Part shown: positions 45,911 to 53,787 of the stretch, one piece after another
How positions within the stretch are numbered: position 1 is the first letter of the stretch
How the letters are laid out: every line of letters starts with the position of its first letter
From: an uncultured Sphingomonadaceae bacterium
GTDB taxonomy: Bacteria > Pseudomonadota > Alphaproteobacteria > Sphingomonadales > Sphingomonadaceae
Direction: 5' to 3'
DNA length: 64,000 nt
Assembly (NCBI GenBank): GCA_947497455.1
Contig: CANMGU010000002.1
Span: 1,520,506 to 1,584,505, forward strand
Notes under the pieces: model-generated
Seen by the model: the letters and a program-made list of their open reading frames with translations, nothing else
Database searches by the model: none
Told to the model about the DNA's origin: nothing
Program-made: the position numbers and the translations under genes

Positions 45911-46288
45911 ATGAATGCAACCCTTCTTGTCATGGCTGGCGGCGCGTTGGGCGCAGCCGCACGCTATAATCTGGGGCGGCTGGTTTTTCACTGGGGCGGA
46001 ACGGGTCTGCCCTTTGGCACTTTGATCGCCAATTTGCTGGGCGGGTTGTTAATGGGTGTGCTGGCCGGTGTGCTGGCACGCAGTGATTTTGTCGATGAGC
46101 CGTGGCGGTTGCTACTCGGTGTCGGTTTGCTGGGTGGGTTTACAACCTTCTCGGCATTTAGTCTGGAAGTTTTGAATATGATTGAGCGCGGAAATTGGGG
46201 CATTGCACTAGGCTATGCATTGCTATCAGTGGTCGGTTCGGTGCTCGCGCTATTTGCCGGGCTAATGGCGGTAAGGGCAATGGCATGA
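45911..46288 (+). CDS. crcB: Fluoride channel CrcB/Fluc
   Basis: 125-residue dual-topology fluoride exporter with four membrane helices. Signatures: GGALGAAARYNL near the N-terminus, GTLIANLLGG in the second helix, and GFTTFSAFSLEV, the conserved TTFS-type fluoride pathway. ATG 45911 is used because the first helix starts there. No fluoride riboswitch is seen upstream, as expected for an internal operon gene. It overlaps the next gene by ATGA. Confidence 0.94.
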   Translation: MNATLLVMAGGALGAAARYNLGRLVFHWGGTGLPFGTLIANLLGGLLMGVLAGVLARSDFVDEPWRLLLGVGLLGGFTTFSAFSLEVLNMIERGNWGIALGYALLSVVGSVLALFAGLMAVRAMA

Positions 46289-47568
46289 GCGGTTTTGATC
46301 CCACGGCTGACAGCGGCTCCGAAGAGGAGAAACCGAAAGGGCAGGGCAAGCTCAAGGAGCAAAAGCAGGCCTTGAAGGTTCTCGATGTTCGGCAGTTTAC
46401 GGTGTCCGCTGACGATGACGATATCCGGCTCGATCGCTGGTTTAAACGGCATATGGAAGATGTGCCGTTCAACGTCGTGTCGCGCTGGTCGCGCACAGGT
46501 CAGTTGCGGCTCGACGGCAAACGGGTCAGTCCCGGTGACCGGATCAATGAAGGACAGGTCATCCGTGTCCCGCCCGCCGAGATTGAACGACCTGGCAGGG
46601 TGGCCAAGCAGCGCACCGAACTGTCGCCAGACCAGATAGATTTTGCACAAGAGCTGGTTATTCATAAGGACAAGGCCGCGATTGTGGTCAACAAGCCACC
46701 CGGTTTGGCAACACAGGGCGGTAGCAAGACAACGACCCATCTCGACGGGCTGCTCGACGCGTTGACCTATGATGCAAAAAGCCGACCCAAGCTGGTTCAC
46801 CGGCTCGATAAGGACACGAGCGGCGCGATCCTGCTGGCGCGCTCGCCCGGTGCGGCTTCCTTTTTCTCCAAACGCTTTTCCGGTCGTACGGCGCGCAAGG
46901 TCTATTGGGCACTGGTCATGGGCGTGCCAGAGATTGCCGATGGCATGATCGACTTGCCGCTGTCCAAGCAACCAGGCTCCGGCGGGGAAAAAATGCATGT
47001 CGACGAGGAAAACGGGCAGGCCGCAAAATCGCGCTACCGGATAATTGAACGGGCTGGCAACCGCGCTTGCTGGGTTGAGTTGCAGCCCTTTACCGGTCGT
47101 ACCCATCAGCTGCGTGTCCATATGGCGGCCATTGGTCACCCGATTTTGGGCGACGGAAAATATGGCGGGAAAGATGCCTTCCTAACCGGCTCGATCAGCC
47201 GAAAAATGCACCTGCACGCAAGGCGGTTGCGCATTGAGCATCCCGATGGGCACAAGCTGGATGTGAAGGCCGACCTGCCGCCCCATTTTGCCGAGACGAT
47301 TGAAGGGCTGGGTCTGGATCTCAGTATCGGTGATCTTCCGCTGGAAGAGAAAAAACCGGGCGGTAAGGCGGTGCGCAAAAAACAGGGCCGCGCTCATGCG
47401 AAACAGATCCGTAAAGATAAACGCGGCGAACGACGCGGGCGCGGCGAGACGGATGGTAAACCAGCCAAAGCGGGTAAACCCACCAAACGCGATCGGCCCA
47501 ATGCCGGGAAAGCCACCCATAAGAAAAACATGCCACACAAGGCCAAAGTCAAGCAAAAGGGCCGTTAA
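46285..47568 (+). CDS. RluC/RluD-family 23S rRNA pseudouridine synthase with basic tail
   Basis: 427 residues. An N-terminal S4 RNA-binding domain (IRLDRWFKRHM; SRTGQLRLDGKRV) is followed by the RluA-type catalytic domain with the Asp in VHRLDKDTSGAILL and the FTGRTHQLRVHM motif. After about residue 355 there is a ~70-residue tail very rich in Lys, Arg and Gly, which is not part of the usual enzyme and probably binds RNA. Residues 1-35 are also charged. ATG 46285 overlaps the crcB stop (ATGA). The exact rRNA positions modified are not inferable. Confidence 0.92.
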   Translation: MSGFDPTADSGSEEEKPKGQGKLKEQKQALKVLDVRQFTVSADDDDIRLDRWFKRHMEDVPFNVVSRWSRTGQLRLDGKRVSPGDRINEGQVIRVPPAEIERPGRVAKQRTELSPDQIDFAQELVIHKDKAAIVVNKPPGLATQGGSKTTTHLDGLLDALTYDAKSRPKLVHRLDKDTSGAILLARSPGAASFFSKRFSGRTARKVYWALVMGVPEIADGMIDLPLSKQPGSGGEKMHVDEENGQAAKSRYRIIERAGNRACWVELQPFTGRTHQLRVHMAAIGHPILGDGKYGGKDAFLTGSISRKMHLHARRLRIEHPDGHKLDVKADLPPHFAETIEGLGLDLSIGDLPLEEKKPGGKAVRKKQGRAHAKQIRKDKRGERRGRGETDGKPAKAGKPTKRDRPNAGKATHKKNMPHKAKVKQKGR

Positions 47569-48203
47569 TGCATCCTGATCCCGCATTTCGATGGCCCAAG
47601 TCGGGCAACGACCACAATGACGCTGATGAGCGAACCGCGCTCGAGGCACTGATTGCCCAAATTGGCTTTGGTATGATTTTCGCGACGACACCGGATGGGC
47701 CAAGAGTGGCCCATGTGCCGGTTTTTTCGACCGGTGACGGAGCGTTGCAATTCCATTTGTCACGCGGCAATGCGCTGACCAAATATCTAAACGGCCTGAC
47801 TGCGCTCTGTGTTATCAACGGGCCAGAGGCCTATATAAGCCCCGATTGGTATGGGATTGATGATCAGGTTCCAACCTGGAACTATCTGACGCTGGAGCTT
47901 GAAGGCCCGGTCCGCGAAATGGAACGAGAAGGTCTTGTGGCCTTGCTGGACGATCTTGCCGAGCAGAATGAAGCCAAGCTTGCGCCGAAGAAACCGTGGC
48001 ACCGTGACAAGATGGATCGCGACAAGTTCGACAAGATGGTCGATGCGATTGTCGGATTTGAACTTGAAATCAAGGCTTGGCGCCCGACCGCGAAGTTTAG
48101 TCAGAACAAGCCCGCAGTTGCGCGCGACAATGCGGCTGACGCGTTAGAGGCCATCGGTCGCCGGGCGATGGCCCATATGATGCGGGAGTTCAGTCCGAAA
48201 TGA
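47568..48203 (+). CDS. FMN-binding negative transcriptional regulator, PaiB family
   Basis: 211-residue PaiB-type protein with a split-barrel FMN-binding fold (ALIAQIGFGMIFATTPDGPRVAHVPVF; HLSRGNALTKYL; YISPDWYG, then VPTWNYLTLELEG). In Bacillus PaiB was described as a regulator of sporulation genes; its role here is unknown, and flavin enzyme activity is possible. Its ATG overlaps the preceding stop by one base and its stop overlaps the HAD gene by four. Confidence 0.88.
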   Translation: MHPDPAFRWPKSGNDHNDADERTALEALIAQIGFGMIFATTPDGPRVAHVPVFSTGDGALQFHLSRGNALTKYLNGLTALCVINGPEAYISPDWYGIDDQVPTWNYLTLELEGPVREMEREGLVALLDDLAEQNEAKLAPKKPWHRDKMDRDKFDKMVDAIVGFELEIKAWRPTAKFSQNKPAVARDNAADALEAIGRRAMAHMMREFSPK

Positions 48204-48853
48204 ATAAGCTGGCCCTATTCGATTGCGATGGTACTATGGTCGACAGCCAAGCTAATATCTGTGCCTCGATGGATCAGGCGTTTGTTGCACACGGCCTCAC
48301 TCCACCCGATCATCACAAGACACGGCGCATCGTAGGGCTCAGCCTTCAGGAAGCCGTTCGGCAGCTATTGCCTGATCAGGAAGACGCATTGGTTGCTGCC
48401 GTGACCCAGTCTTATCGCGACGCCTTTTTTGCAATGCGGGAGAAAGGCGCTGTGCAGGAACCGCTATATGACGGCTTACTGCAATTGATCGACCGGCTGG
48501 ACCATGATGGTTGGGTGCTTGGCGTTGCGACTGGCAAGTCTGATCGTGGACTTCATCATGTTCTCGACGCGCATGGTCTGAAAGGGCGGTTTGTGACCTT
48601 GCAAACTGCTGATCGGCATCCGTCCAAGCCACATCCAGCGATGGTTGAACTGGCGATATCCGAAGCGGGTGCCGCTGCTGAAACCACTGCCATGATTGGC
48701 GACACGACCTTCGACATGGAAATGGGCGTTAATGCCAGTGTCCGCCCGATTGGTGTCGACTGGGGCTATCATGAGAGCCATGAATTGCTCACAGCTGGAG
48801 CCCATATCGTGGCGGGCACCATGGATGAATTATATGAGATTCTTAATCAATGA
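48200..48853 (+). CDS. HAD-superfamily hydrolase, phosphoglycolate phosphatase-like
   Basis: 217-residue haloacid dehalogenase-type phosphatase. Motif I is FDCDGTMVDS (nucleophile Asp8, acid Asp10); motif II is GVATGKSDRGL; motif III Lys is in SKPHPAM; motif IV is MIGDTTFDMEMG. A helical cap follows motif I. The closest general resemblance is to Gph-like enzymes, but the substrate is not certain. Overlaps both neighbours by four bases. Confidence 0.9.
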   Translation: MNKLALFDCDGTMVDSQANICASMDQAFVAHGLTPPDHHKTRRIVGLSLQEAVRQLLPDQEDALVAAVTQSYRDAFFAMREKGAVQEPLYDGLLQLIDRLDHDGWVLGVATGKSDRGLHHVLDAHGLKGRFVTLQTADRHPSKPHPAMVELAISEAGAAAETTAMIGDTTFDMEMGVNASVRPIGVDWGYHESHELLTAGAHIVAGTMDELYEILNQ

Positions 48854-49155
48854 CCAAGCAACCAGAAAAATATGACGATCCGATTTATGTCGCTGACCCG
48901 GAAAAGGAAAAGCAGGCCAAGAGGCTACATTTCATGGTCAGTATCATTCGTTTGCTTGGTATAGCGATATTGATGCTCGGCATTGCCATCGCACTGGGAC
49001 GGTTGACCAATATTCCCGCTGCCGTCGGTTATGTTTTGATCATCCTCGGCCTTGCTCAGACCTGGGTGATGCCGTTTGTAATGGTACGCACTTTCGTCAA
49101 ACAGCAAGTGGCGGAGGAAGCGGAAAAAGACGCGGCCGATGAAAAGATTCTATAA
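48850..49155 (+). CDS. Small two-helix membrane protein
   Basis: 101 residues with two membrane helices (about 32-52 and 58-80) and charged ends, the C-terminus being Glu/Lys rich. No family recognised beyond conserved alphaproteobacterial hypothetical proteins. It overlaps the HAD gene by 4 bases and the ATP12 chaperone gene by 17, so it belongs to the operon. Position before ATP12 suggests, but does not show, a role linked to ATP synthase. Confidence 0.78.
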   Translation: MTKQPEKYDDPIYVADPEKEKQAKRLHFMVSIIRLLGIAILMLGIAIALGRLTNIPAAVGYVLIILGLAQTWVMPFVMVRTFVKQQVAEEAEKDAADEKIL

Positions 49156-49837
49156 GCAGGTCACTTACATCGCGGCCGATAATGGATTTGCAATCCAGCT
49201 CGATGGCCGCCCCGTTAAGACGCCGGCGCGTCACCCTCTTCAGCTACCGACGGCGGCGCTAGCCGAAGCCATAGCATCGGAATGGGCCGCGCAAGACGAG
49301 GAAATTGATCCTGAAACCATGCCGCTAACTGCCCTAGCGCAGGGAGCACTGGATCAGGTTGCCCGCGAGCGGGAACGGATTGCCGGACGTATCGCCGGAT
49401 TTTCGGATAGCGACATGCTTTACTATCGTGGCGATGACAGTCAGCAGGCCTTGTGCGATCATCAGGCGGAAAAGTGGGATCCTCTGCTCAACTGGGCTCG
49501 AGCACGCTATGATGTCAGCTTCATCCTGACCCGAGGTATCATGCATCAGTCGCAGTCAGAGCAAACCATATCCCGGCTTTCAGAAGCTGTTGAAGCGTAT
49601 GATGATTTTACGCTTGCTGCTATGCTGTCTCTTGTTGGGCTAGCGGGCTCGTTGGTCGCGGTTTTGGCGCTGGTTGAAGGTGCTTATGATGCCGATACGC
49701 TGTGGCCTTTGATGAACCTCGAAGAGCTTTGGCAGGAACAGCAATGGGGAAGCGATGATCTCGCGGCTCAGACCCGGGCGATCAAACAGGCCGAATTTCT
49801 CGCTGCTGTGGAATTTTTACGCCTTTCTCGCACTTAG
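49139..49837 (+). CDS. ATP12-family F1-ATPase assembly chaperone
   Basis: 232-residue ATP12 homologue. Family pattern: a long first strand-turn (MKRFYKQVTYIAADNGFAIQLDGRPVKTP, in parts), EWAAQDEEIDPETMPLT, DMLYYRGDD and HQAEKWDPLLNW. In mitochondria ATP12 helps assemble the F1 alpha subunit; alphaproteobacteria carry this orthologue. It ends the long operon; amn follows after 56 bases with its own ribosome site. Confidence 0.92.
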   Translation: MKRFYKQVTYIAADNGFAIQLDGRPVKTPARHPLQLPTAALAEAIASEWAAQDEEIDPETMPLTALAQGALDQVARERERIAGRIAGFSDSDMLYYRGDDSQQALCDHQAEKWDPLLNWARARYDVSFILTRGIMHQSQSEQTISRLSEAVEAYDDFTLAAMLSLVGLAGSLVAVLALVEGAYDADTLWPLMNLEELWQEQQWGSDDLAAQTRAIKQAEFLAAVEFLRLSRT

Positions 49838-49893
49838 TTTTTCCCTTTTGGCACATTTTCCGTTACAGGCCTGTAACTGTAAACGGAGACTAC

Positions 49894-51351
49894 ATGACAA
49901 CTTCTACCCCACGCCAATCCCTGGCGCTATGCGACAGCCCGGCAGCGGCCGTCGCTCTTCTCGAAAAACTCTACCAAGAACAAATTGATCTGATCACCGC
50001 ACGTTTTGCCCGTTATGCCAAAGGCGATTTGTCCGAAGGTGATCGCGAGCAAGGAGTCTATCCGATGATTTCGGTCGAGATCCCCGCCGATCAGGCTACC
50101 GAAACGAGCAATCTTGCCTCAGGCCGGATTTCCGACATTAACTGCTACAGCACAACGATCAGCCAGCCGAAGCTTTATCGCCGTTATCTGCTTGATCAGC
50201 TAGAGCGGATCAACCGCGTCTTCACCGCGAAAATCCATGTTGGCTTGTCCGACACACCGATCCCGCTAGCCTTTGCAATCGAAAATGCCGCTGGCGGACT
50301 GGACCGTGATCGCAAGGATGCGCTCCCCAACCATTTCCATACGCCCAATCTGGTCAAGACCAATGACGAAATTGTTGATGGCGGACAGATTTTTCAGGAT
50401 GATGTGGACAGTGCCTTGTCTCTCTTCACTGCCGAACGTGTGGACTATTCGCTGCACCGTATCCGCCACTATTGCGCCACCGATCCGGAATATTTTCAGC
50501 CATTTATATTGTTCACCAACTATCAGAGATATGTTGATGAATTTATTGAGTTTGGTCTGGAAGAAGTCAAATCCGGCAAGGCCGAGATTCTGGTCGAACC
50601 GGGCAACCGGATTACCGGGGCGGATGGCAAGCCATCTTGCCCGCCGATTGCCAAGCCGCCGCAAATGCCCGCCTATCATCTCGTTCGCAAAGATGGCAGT
50701 CCGGGCGTCACGCTGGTCAACATGGGTGTTGGTCCATCCAATGCCAAAACGATCACTGATCACTTGGCCGTGTTGCGCCCACATGTCTGGCTGATGATCG
50801 GCCACTGCGGAGCCTTGCGTCGTACGCAGCGGCTGGGTGATTATGTTCTCGCCCATGCGTATCTGCGCGATGACAATGTTCTTGATGACGTTCTTCCGCC
50901 GAGCATTCCGCTGCCGACCATTGCGGAGGTGCAATTGGCATTGACCAAGGCGGTGCAGGAAGAAACCGGCATTGACCAGTCACAGCTTAAGCAGCATTTG
51001 CGCACCGGTACCGTGGTTACGACCGGCGACCGCAACTGGGAGTTGCGTTTTGAGCAAATCGCCAAACGTCTGAACCAGTCCCGCGCCATTGCAATCGATA
51101 TGGAATCCGCGACGGTTGCGGCCAATGGGTATCGCTATCGGGTGCCTTACGGGACTTTGCTTTGTGCCTCCGACAAGCCGCTACATGGCGAGATCAAGCT
51201 GCCCGGCATGGCCGATGCCTTTTATCAGGAGCGCGTTGGTCAGCATTTGGCCATTGGTTTGCGGACGATTGATTTGCTGGCAAAAGAAGCCGATGCGGGG
51301 ACATTGCACTCGCGGAAATTGCGTAGCTTTGGCGAACCTTTGTTTCGATAG
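49894..51351 (+). CDS. amn: AMP nucleosidase
   Basis: Hydrolyses AMP to adenine and ribose 5-phosphate. 485 residues, typical length. It has the N-terminal AMP-binding regulatory domain (about 20-195) and a C-terminal nucleoside phosphorylase-fold catalytic domain (VNMGVGPSNAKTITDHLA; MIGHCGALRRTQRLGDYVLAHAY, in parts; AIDMESATVAANGYRYRVPYGT). The ribosome site GGAG lies 8 bases before the ATG. It follows the ATP12 gene but probably has its own promoter in the 56-base gap. Role: control of the adenylate pool. Confidence 0.95.
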   Translation: MTTSTPRQSLALCDSPAAAVALLEKLYQEQIDLITARFARYAKGDLSEGDREQGVYPMISVEIPADQATETSNLASGRISDINCYSTTISQPKLYRRYLLDQLERINRVFTAKIHVGLSDTPIPLAFAIENAAGGLDRDRKDALPNHFHTPNLVKTNDEIVDGGQIFQDDVDSALSLFTAERVDYSLHRIRHYCATDPEYFQPFILFTNYQRYVDEFIEFGLEEVKSGKAEILVEPGNRITGADGKPSCPPIAKPPQMPAYHLVRKDGSPGVTLVNMGVGPSNAKTITDHLAVLRPHVWLMIGHCGALRRTQRLGDYVLAHAYLRDDNVLDDVLPPSIPLPTIAEVQLALTKAVQEETGIDQSQLKQHLRTGTVVTTGDRNWELRFEQIAKRLNQSRAIAIDMESATVAANGYRYRVPYGTLLCASDKPLHGEIKLPGMADAFYQERVGQHLAIGLRTIDLLAKEADAGTLHSRKLRSFGEPLFR

Positions 51352-51374
51352 GCAGAAGGCTTTAGAAATCTGGT

Positions 51375-51455
51375 CGTCATGCTGAACTTGATTCAGCATC
51401 GAGAGCATCTTGAAGTGACCTGCAAACGGGATCCTGAATCGAGTTCAGGATGACG
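51375..51455. repeat. Composite hairpin repeat element
   Basis: Two short hairpins, ATGCTGAA-cttga-TTCAGCAT (51379-51399) and ATCCTGAA-tcgag-TTCAGGAT (51431-51451), lie inside an outer inverted repeat: CGTCATGCTGAACTT pairs with GAGTTCAGGATGACG at 13 of 15 positions. This is the form of a small palindromic repeat of the REP/MITE kind. Related sequences are, as far as I recall, scattered in sphingomonad genomes. It starts 24 bases after the amn stop and may also act as a terminator. Confidence 0.7.
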
Positions 51456-51769
51456 ATGTGTTTTGTCTGAAGTCATCCAAATTCTCACGAAGGTCACACA
51501 TTTCACAGACCCTTTTGGCCTGTCTAGTCGCGCTACAAAATTCCAAAGTTCACACAATTCTCACCCTCTGCGCCATGGTGTGCGAGCATCTATTCAATTG
51601 TCAAAGAGCCAAGCTCGTTCATGCAACAGCCGCTGGCCTGTAGGACAGGAAAAATAGCGATAAATCGATTATATTGACCCAGATCAACCCGAATGTTGCG
51701 CTGGATCAATGCGGCCATTTCTTGCTCTCCCTAACCACCAATGGGGACTAAGTGAGAAGGATTTTTCCA
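51456..51769. other. Intergenic region before the OmpW gene
   Basis: Together with the repeat at 51375-51455 this is the longest gene-free stretch of the window. Two overlapping plus-strand frames of about 60 codons (51458-51657) have no ribosome site and look like chance. No tRNA-like fold, transposon end or known riboswitch was found. The last part (about 51640-51769) presumably holds the ompW promoter; AAGGA before ATG 51770 is its ribosome site. Confidence 0.5.
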
Positions 51770-52438
51770 ATGCGTAAAATGATAAAGTTTCTCGCCCTTG
51801 CGGCGGTATCCGGTTCGGCAATGCATGCCGTGCCGGCCTTTGCCGAACAGGGTGACATATTGGTGCGTGTACGGGCGATAAACGTGATGCCCAGTGAAGA
51901 AAGTGGTTCAATTCTGCCCGCCTTTCCCGGCGAACAGGTCAGTGTGGATAACAGCCCTGCACCGGAAGTGGATATCACCTATATGGCGACCGACAATATC
52001 GGTTTCGAGCTGATCGCTGCGACGACCAAGCACAGCGCCAGCGGTGTAAACGGAACCACGGGCAGCATCGGGCGTCTGGCATCTACCTGGGTGCTTCCAC
52101 CCACCCTGACGGCGCAATATCACTTTGCTCCCGATGCGGCGATCCGTCCCTATATCGGTGCCGGCATCAACTACACGATTTTCTACAATGAGAATGCAAC
52201 AGATGATCTGGAAGCGGCGGTCGGTGACACCAGCGTCAATCTGAAGGACAGCTTTGGCTATGCGCTACAAGCGGGTGTGGATATTCCGATCAATGACCGA
52301 ATGTTCCTGAACTTCGATATCAAATATCTTGATGTCGACACTACCGCCACATTGCGCACGACCGCTGCAGGAACGCAGCGGGTGAAGATTAACCTCGACC
52401 CGATCGTGGTCGGCGTCGGGCTGGGCATTAAGCTATAG
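51770..52438 (+). CDS. OmpW-family outer-membrane protein
   Basis: 222-residue eight-stranded beta-barrel protein. Signal peptide of about 25 residues (MRKMIKFLALAAVSG, ending AFA before EQGD). The mature start (GDILVRVRAINVMPSEE) and the later STWVLPPTLTAQYHF, YIGAGINYTIFYNE and the C-terminal VVGVGLGIKL match the OmpW family. ATG 51770 follows AAGGA by 9 bases. OmpW proteins are small hydrophobic-solute channels; substrate unknown here. It is flanked on both sides by hairpin repeats. Confidence 0.92.
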   Translation: MRKMIKFLALAAVSGSAMHAVPAFAEQGDILVRVRAINVMPSEESGSILPAFPGEQVSVDNSPAPEVDITYMATDNIGFELIAATTKHSASGVNGTTGSIGRLASTWVLPPTLTAQYHFAPDAAIRPYIGAGINYTIFYNENATDDLEAAVGDTSVNLKDSFGYALQAGVDIPINDRMFLNFDIKYLDVDTTATLRTTAAGTQRVKINLDPIVVGVGLGIKL

Positions 52439-52472
52439 GAATGGACTAGAACTTATAGCTTTGGGGGAGGAG

Positions 52473-52537
52473 TCACGCGAAGACACAAAACCGCTGAGGA
52501 GGGACAACTTGGCCGTTGGTGTCTTTGCGTGATTTTT
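52473..52537. repeat. Long inverted repeat after ompW, possible terminator
   Basis: TCACGCGAAGACAC (52473-52486) pairs with GTGTCTTTGCGTGA (52519-52532) at 13 of 14 positions, followed by TTTTT. The loop of 32 bases is long for a terminator. The same TCACGC-AAGACAC type of arm is, to my memory, a dispersed repeat in sphingomonads. It probably ends ompW transcription. Confidence 0.6.
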
Positions 52538-52575
52538 CTGGTGTGTGGTGGGCGGTACTGTTTGTCAAATACGGC

Positions 52576-52603
52576 CGTCATTCCAGCGAAAGCTGGAATC
52601 TCC
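52576..52603. repeat. GNRA-loop hairpin repeat (TTCCAGC-GAAA-GCTGGAA)
   Basis: A perfect 7-base stem with a GAAA tetraloop, starting with CGTCA as the other repeat at 51375 does, and ending GAATCTCC. This form (CGTCATTCCAGCGAAAGCTGG) is, to my memory, a very common dispersed repeat in alphaproteobacteria. It lies 34 bases from the stop of the convergent TPR gene. Confidence 0.65.
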
Positions 52604-52636
52604 AGTAGGTTGCCAACGGCGATGAAAGCCTAACCA

Positions 52637-53632
52637 CTACCCTTCAACACCCAAGGCCATTCCCGCTTCCCTGATCCGCTTTGCCTCAGCGCCATCATTC
52701 TTGAACGCTGCCAGCCCATCGGTCAGCGCCTTTTTTGCCTTGGCCGTTTGACCGAGCTGCACCCGGCTGCGCATCAGCATGATCCAGCCATTGGCATCAT
52801 TGGGGTTGGATTGCAGCCGCTTGTCGAGGCCATCGACCATATTGGCGATCATGGCTTCCTGCTGGCCAGCGGGCAGGGCGGCTGCTTCCTGCATTTGTTG
52901 GCGACTGGGCCCGGGAATGGCAGCGGTCGCTACCTGGGGGCCGTCGGTGGATATGCCGCCTGTCGGAGCTGCCGGTGCTACCTTGGCGAGACGTGCGGCG
53001 ACATCGATATTTTCGTTCTCAGCCACTTGTCCGATCACGCGGCGAATATCTTCGGCATAGGGCGCGTCTGCGGGCGTGTCTTCGAGCAACGCAAACCAGT
53101 CATTAATCGCGCCCTGATGATCACCTGCAATATCCTTTTGCACCGCGAGGAAATAACGCGCACGTGGATCAGTTCTGTCGAGAGCCAGCGCCTTTCTGAA
53201 AGCATCTGCTGCATCGGGTGGCACTTGCTGGCCATTGCTCGACATCACCAGGGCCTCACCGAGCATAGACCAATATTCAGGATTTTTGGGATCGAGCGTT
53301 GTCGCGCGTTTCATCGCAGTGGCGGATTCGGCAAATTTCTGGGTCTCAAAATAGCTCCAGCCCAGCATGCGCCAGCTTTCGGCATCCTCGGGATCATCCT
53401 GCAGTTTTTTCTCAAGACCTGCGATCACTTCATCGACACTGGGGGCCTGTTCTGTCGCTCCAGCGGTGGTTTCTGGACCAGCGCTGCTGACCGCAGGGTC
53501 GTTTTCCATGGTGCGGTACACCTGAACGCCAACGGCACCAATGGCCAGAACAGCCGCAGATATCAGCGCGATACGGCTCATGGTGCCACCTGTCTTCTTG
53601 GCAGGTTCAACGGTTTTGACTGGCTCGCTCAT
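52637..53632 (-). CDS. CcmI/CycH-like TPR membrane protein
   Basis: 331 residues. A short cytoplasmic N-terminus, one membrane helix (about 20-40, RIALISAAVLAIGAVGVQVY), then a periplasmic region with tetratricopeptide repeats (DAESWRMLGWSYFETQKFAESATAMKRA in parts; NPEYWSMLGEAL; TDPRARYFLAV; NDANGWIMLMRSRVQLG). This resembles the C-terminal part of CcmI/CycH, which presents apocytochrome c to haem lyase. No other ccm gene is adjacent. It is divergent from the multihaem locus at 53907, which needs ten haems attached; a functional link is inference. The ribosome site at the start is weak. Confidence 0.82.
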   Translation of the reverse strand: MSEPVKTVEPAKKTGGTMSRIALISAAVLAIGAVGVQVYRTMENDPAVSSAGPETTAGATEQAPSVDEVIAGLEKKLQDDPEDAESWRMLGWSYFETQKFAESATAMKRATTLDPKNPEYWSMLGEALVMSSNGQQVPPDAADAFRKALALDRTDPRARYFLAVQKDIAGDHQGAINDWFALLEDTPADAPYAEDIRRVIGQVAENENIDVAARLAKVAPAAPTGGISTDGPQVATAAIPGPSRQQMQEAAALPAGQQEAMIANMVDGLDKRLQSNPNDANGWIMLMRSRVQLGQTAKAKKALTDGLAAFKNDGAEAKRIREAGMALGVEG

Positions 53633-53661
53633 CGTTTAAAAATTCCCCAACTGGTGCGACC

Positions 53662-53690
53662 CGGTTGATTCACTAGTTTGTCGTCAACCG
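53662..53690. promoter_or_regulatory. Inverted repeat in the divergent control region
   Basis: CGGTTGA / TCAACCG, perfect 7-base arms 15 bases apart, 30 bases upstream of the TPR gene start and 217 bases upstream of the flavoprotein start. The spacing suits a dimeric regulator site. No known consensus was matched. Confidence 0.35.
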
Positions 53691-53697
53691 CAATGGT

Positions 53698-53726
53698 TTG
53701 ACAAGTATTTTGTTGCACAAATTATT
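53698..53726 (+). promoter_or_regulatory. Possible sigma-70 promoter for the multihaem locus
   Basis: TTGACA (53698-53703), a 17-base spacer, then ATTATT (53721-53726). The -35 box is perfect and the -10 box imperfect. It lies about 180 bases before the GTG start at 53907, which would leave a long leader containing the palindrome at 53769-53787. A prediction from consensus only. Confidence 0.35.
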
Positions 53727-53768
53727 TAGAGACCAAAGCGGAATAAACTGTGATATTTTCCACTGGTA

Positions 53769-53787
53769 TATCAAAAGCTTTTTGATA
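53769..53787. promoter_or_regulatory. AT-rich palindrome upstream of the multihaem locus
   Basis: TATCAAAA / TTTTGATA, perfect 8-base arms with a GCT centre, 120 bases before the start of the flavoprotein gene. It could be an operator. It does not match FNR (TTGAT-N4-ATCAA has the opposite arm order) or the CRP consensus. Confidence 0.35.

Noticed and set aside
45880..45911. Fluoride riboswitch before crcB
   Set aside because: crcB starts 10 bases after the upstream stop inside an operon, leaving no room for the aptamer.
46213..47139. 308-codon minus-strand frame opposite crcB and the pseudouridine synthase gene
   Set aside because: Both plus-strand genes have clear families; the opposite frame has none.
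51458..51657. Two short overlapping plus-strand frames after amn
   Set aside because: No ribosome site, no recognisable protein and two frames over the same bases; treated as chance.
53769..53787. FNR-type site upstream of the multihaem locus
   Set aside because: FNR sites are TTGAT-N4-ATCAA. This palindrome has the arms in the reverse order with a 3-base centre, so it is kept only as an unnamed palindrome.
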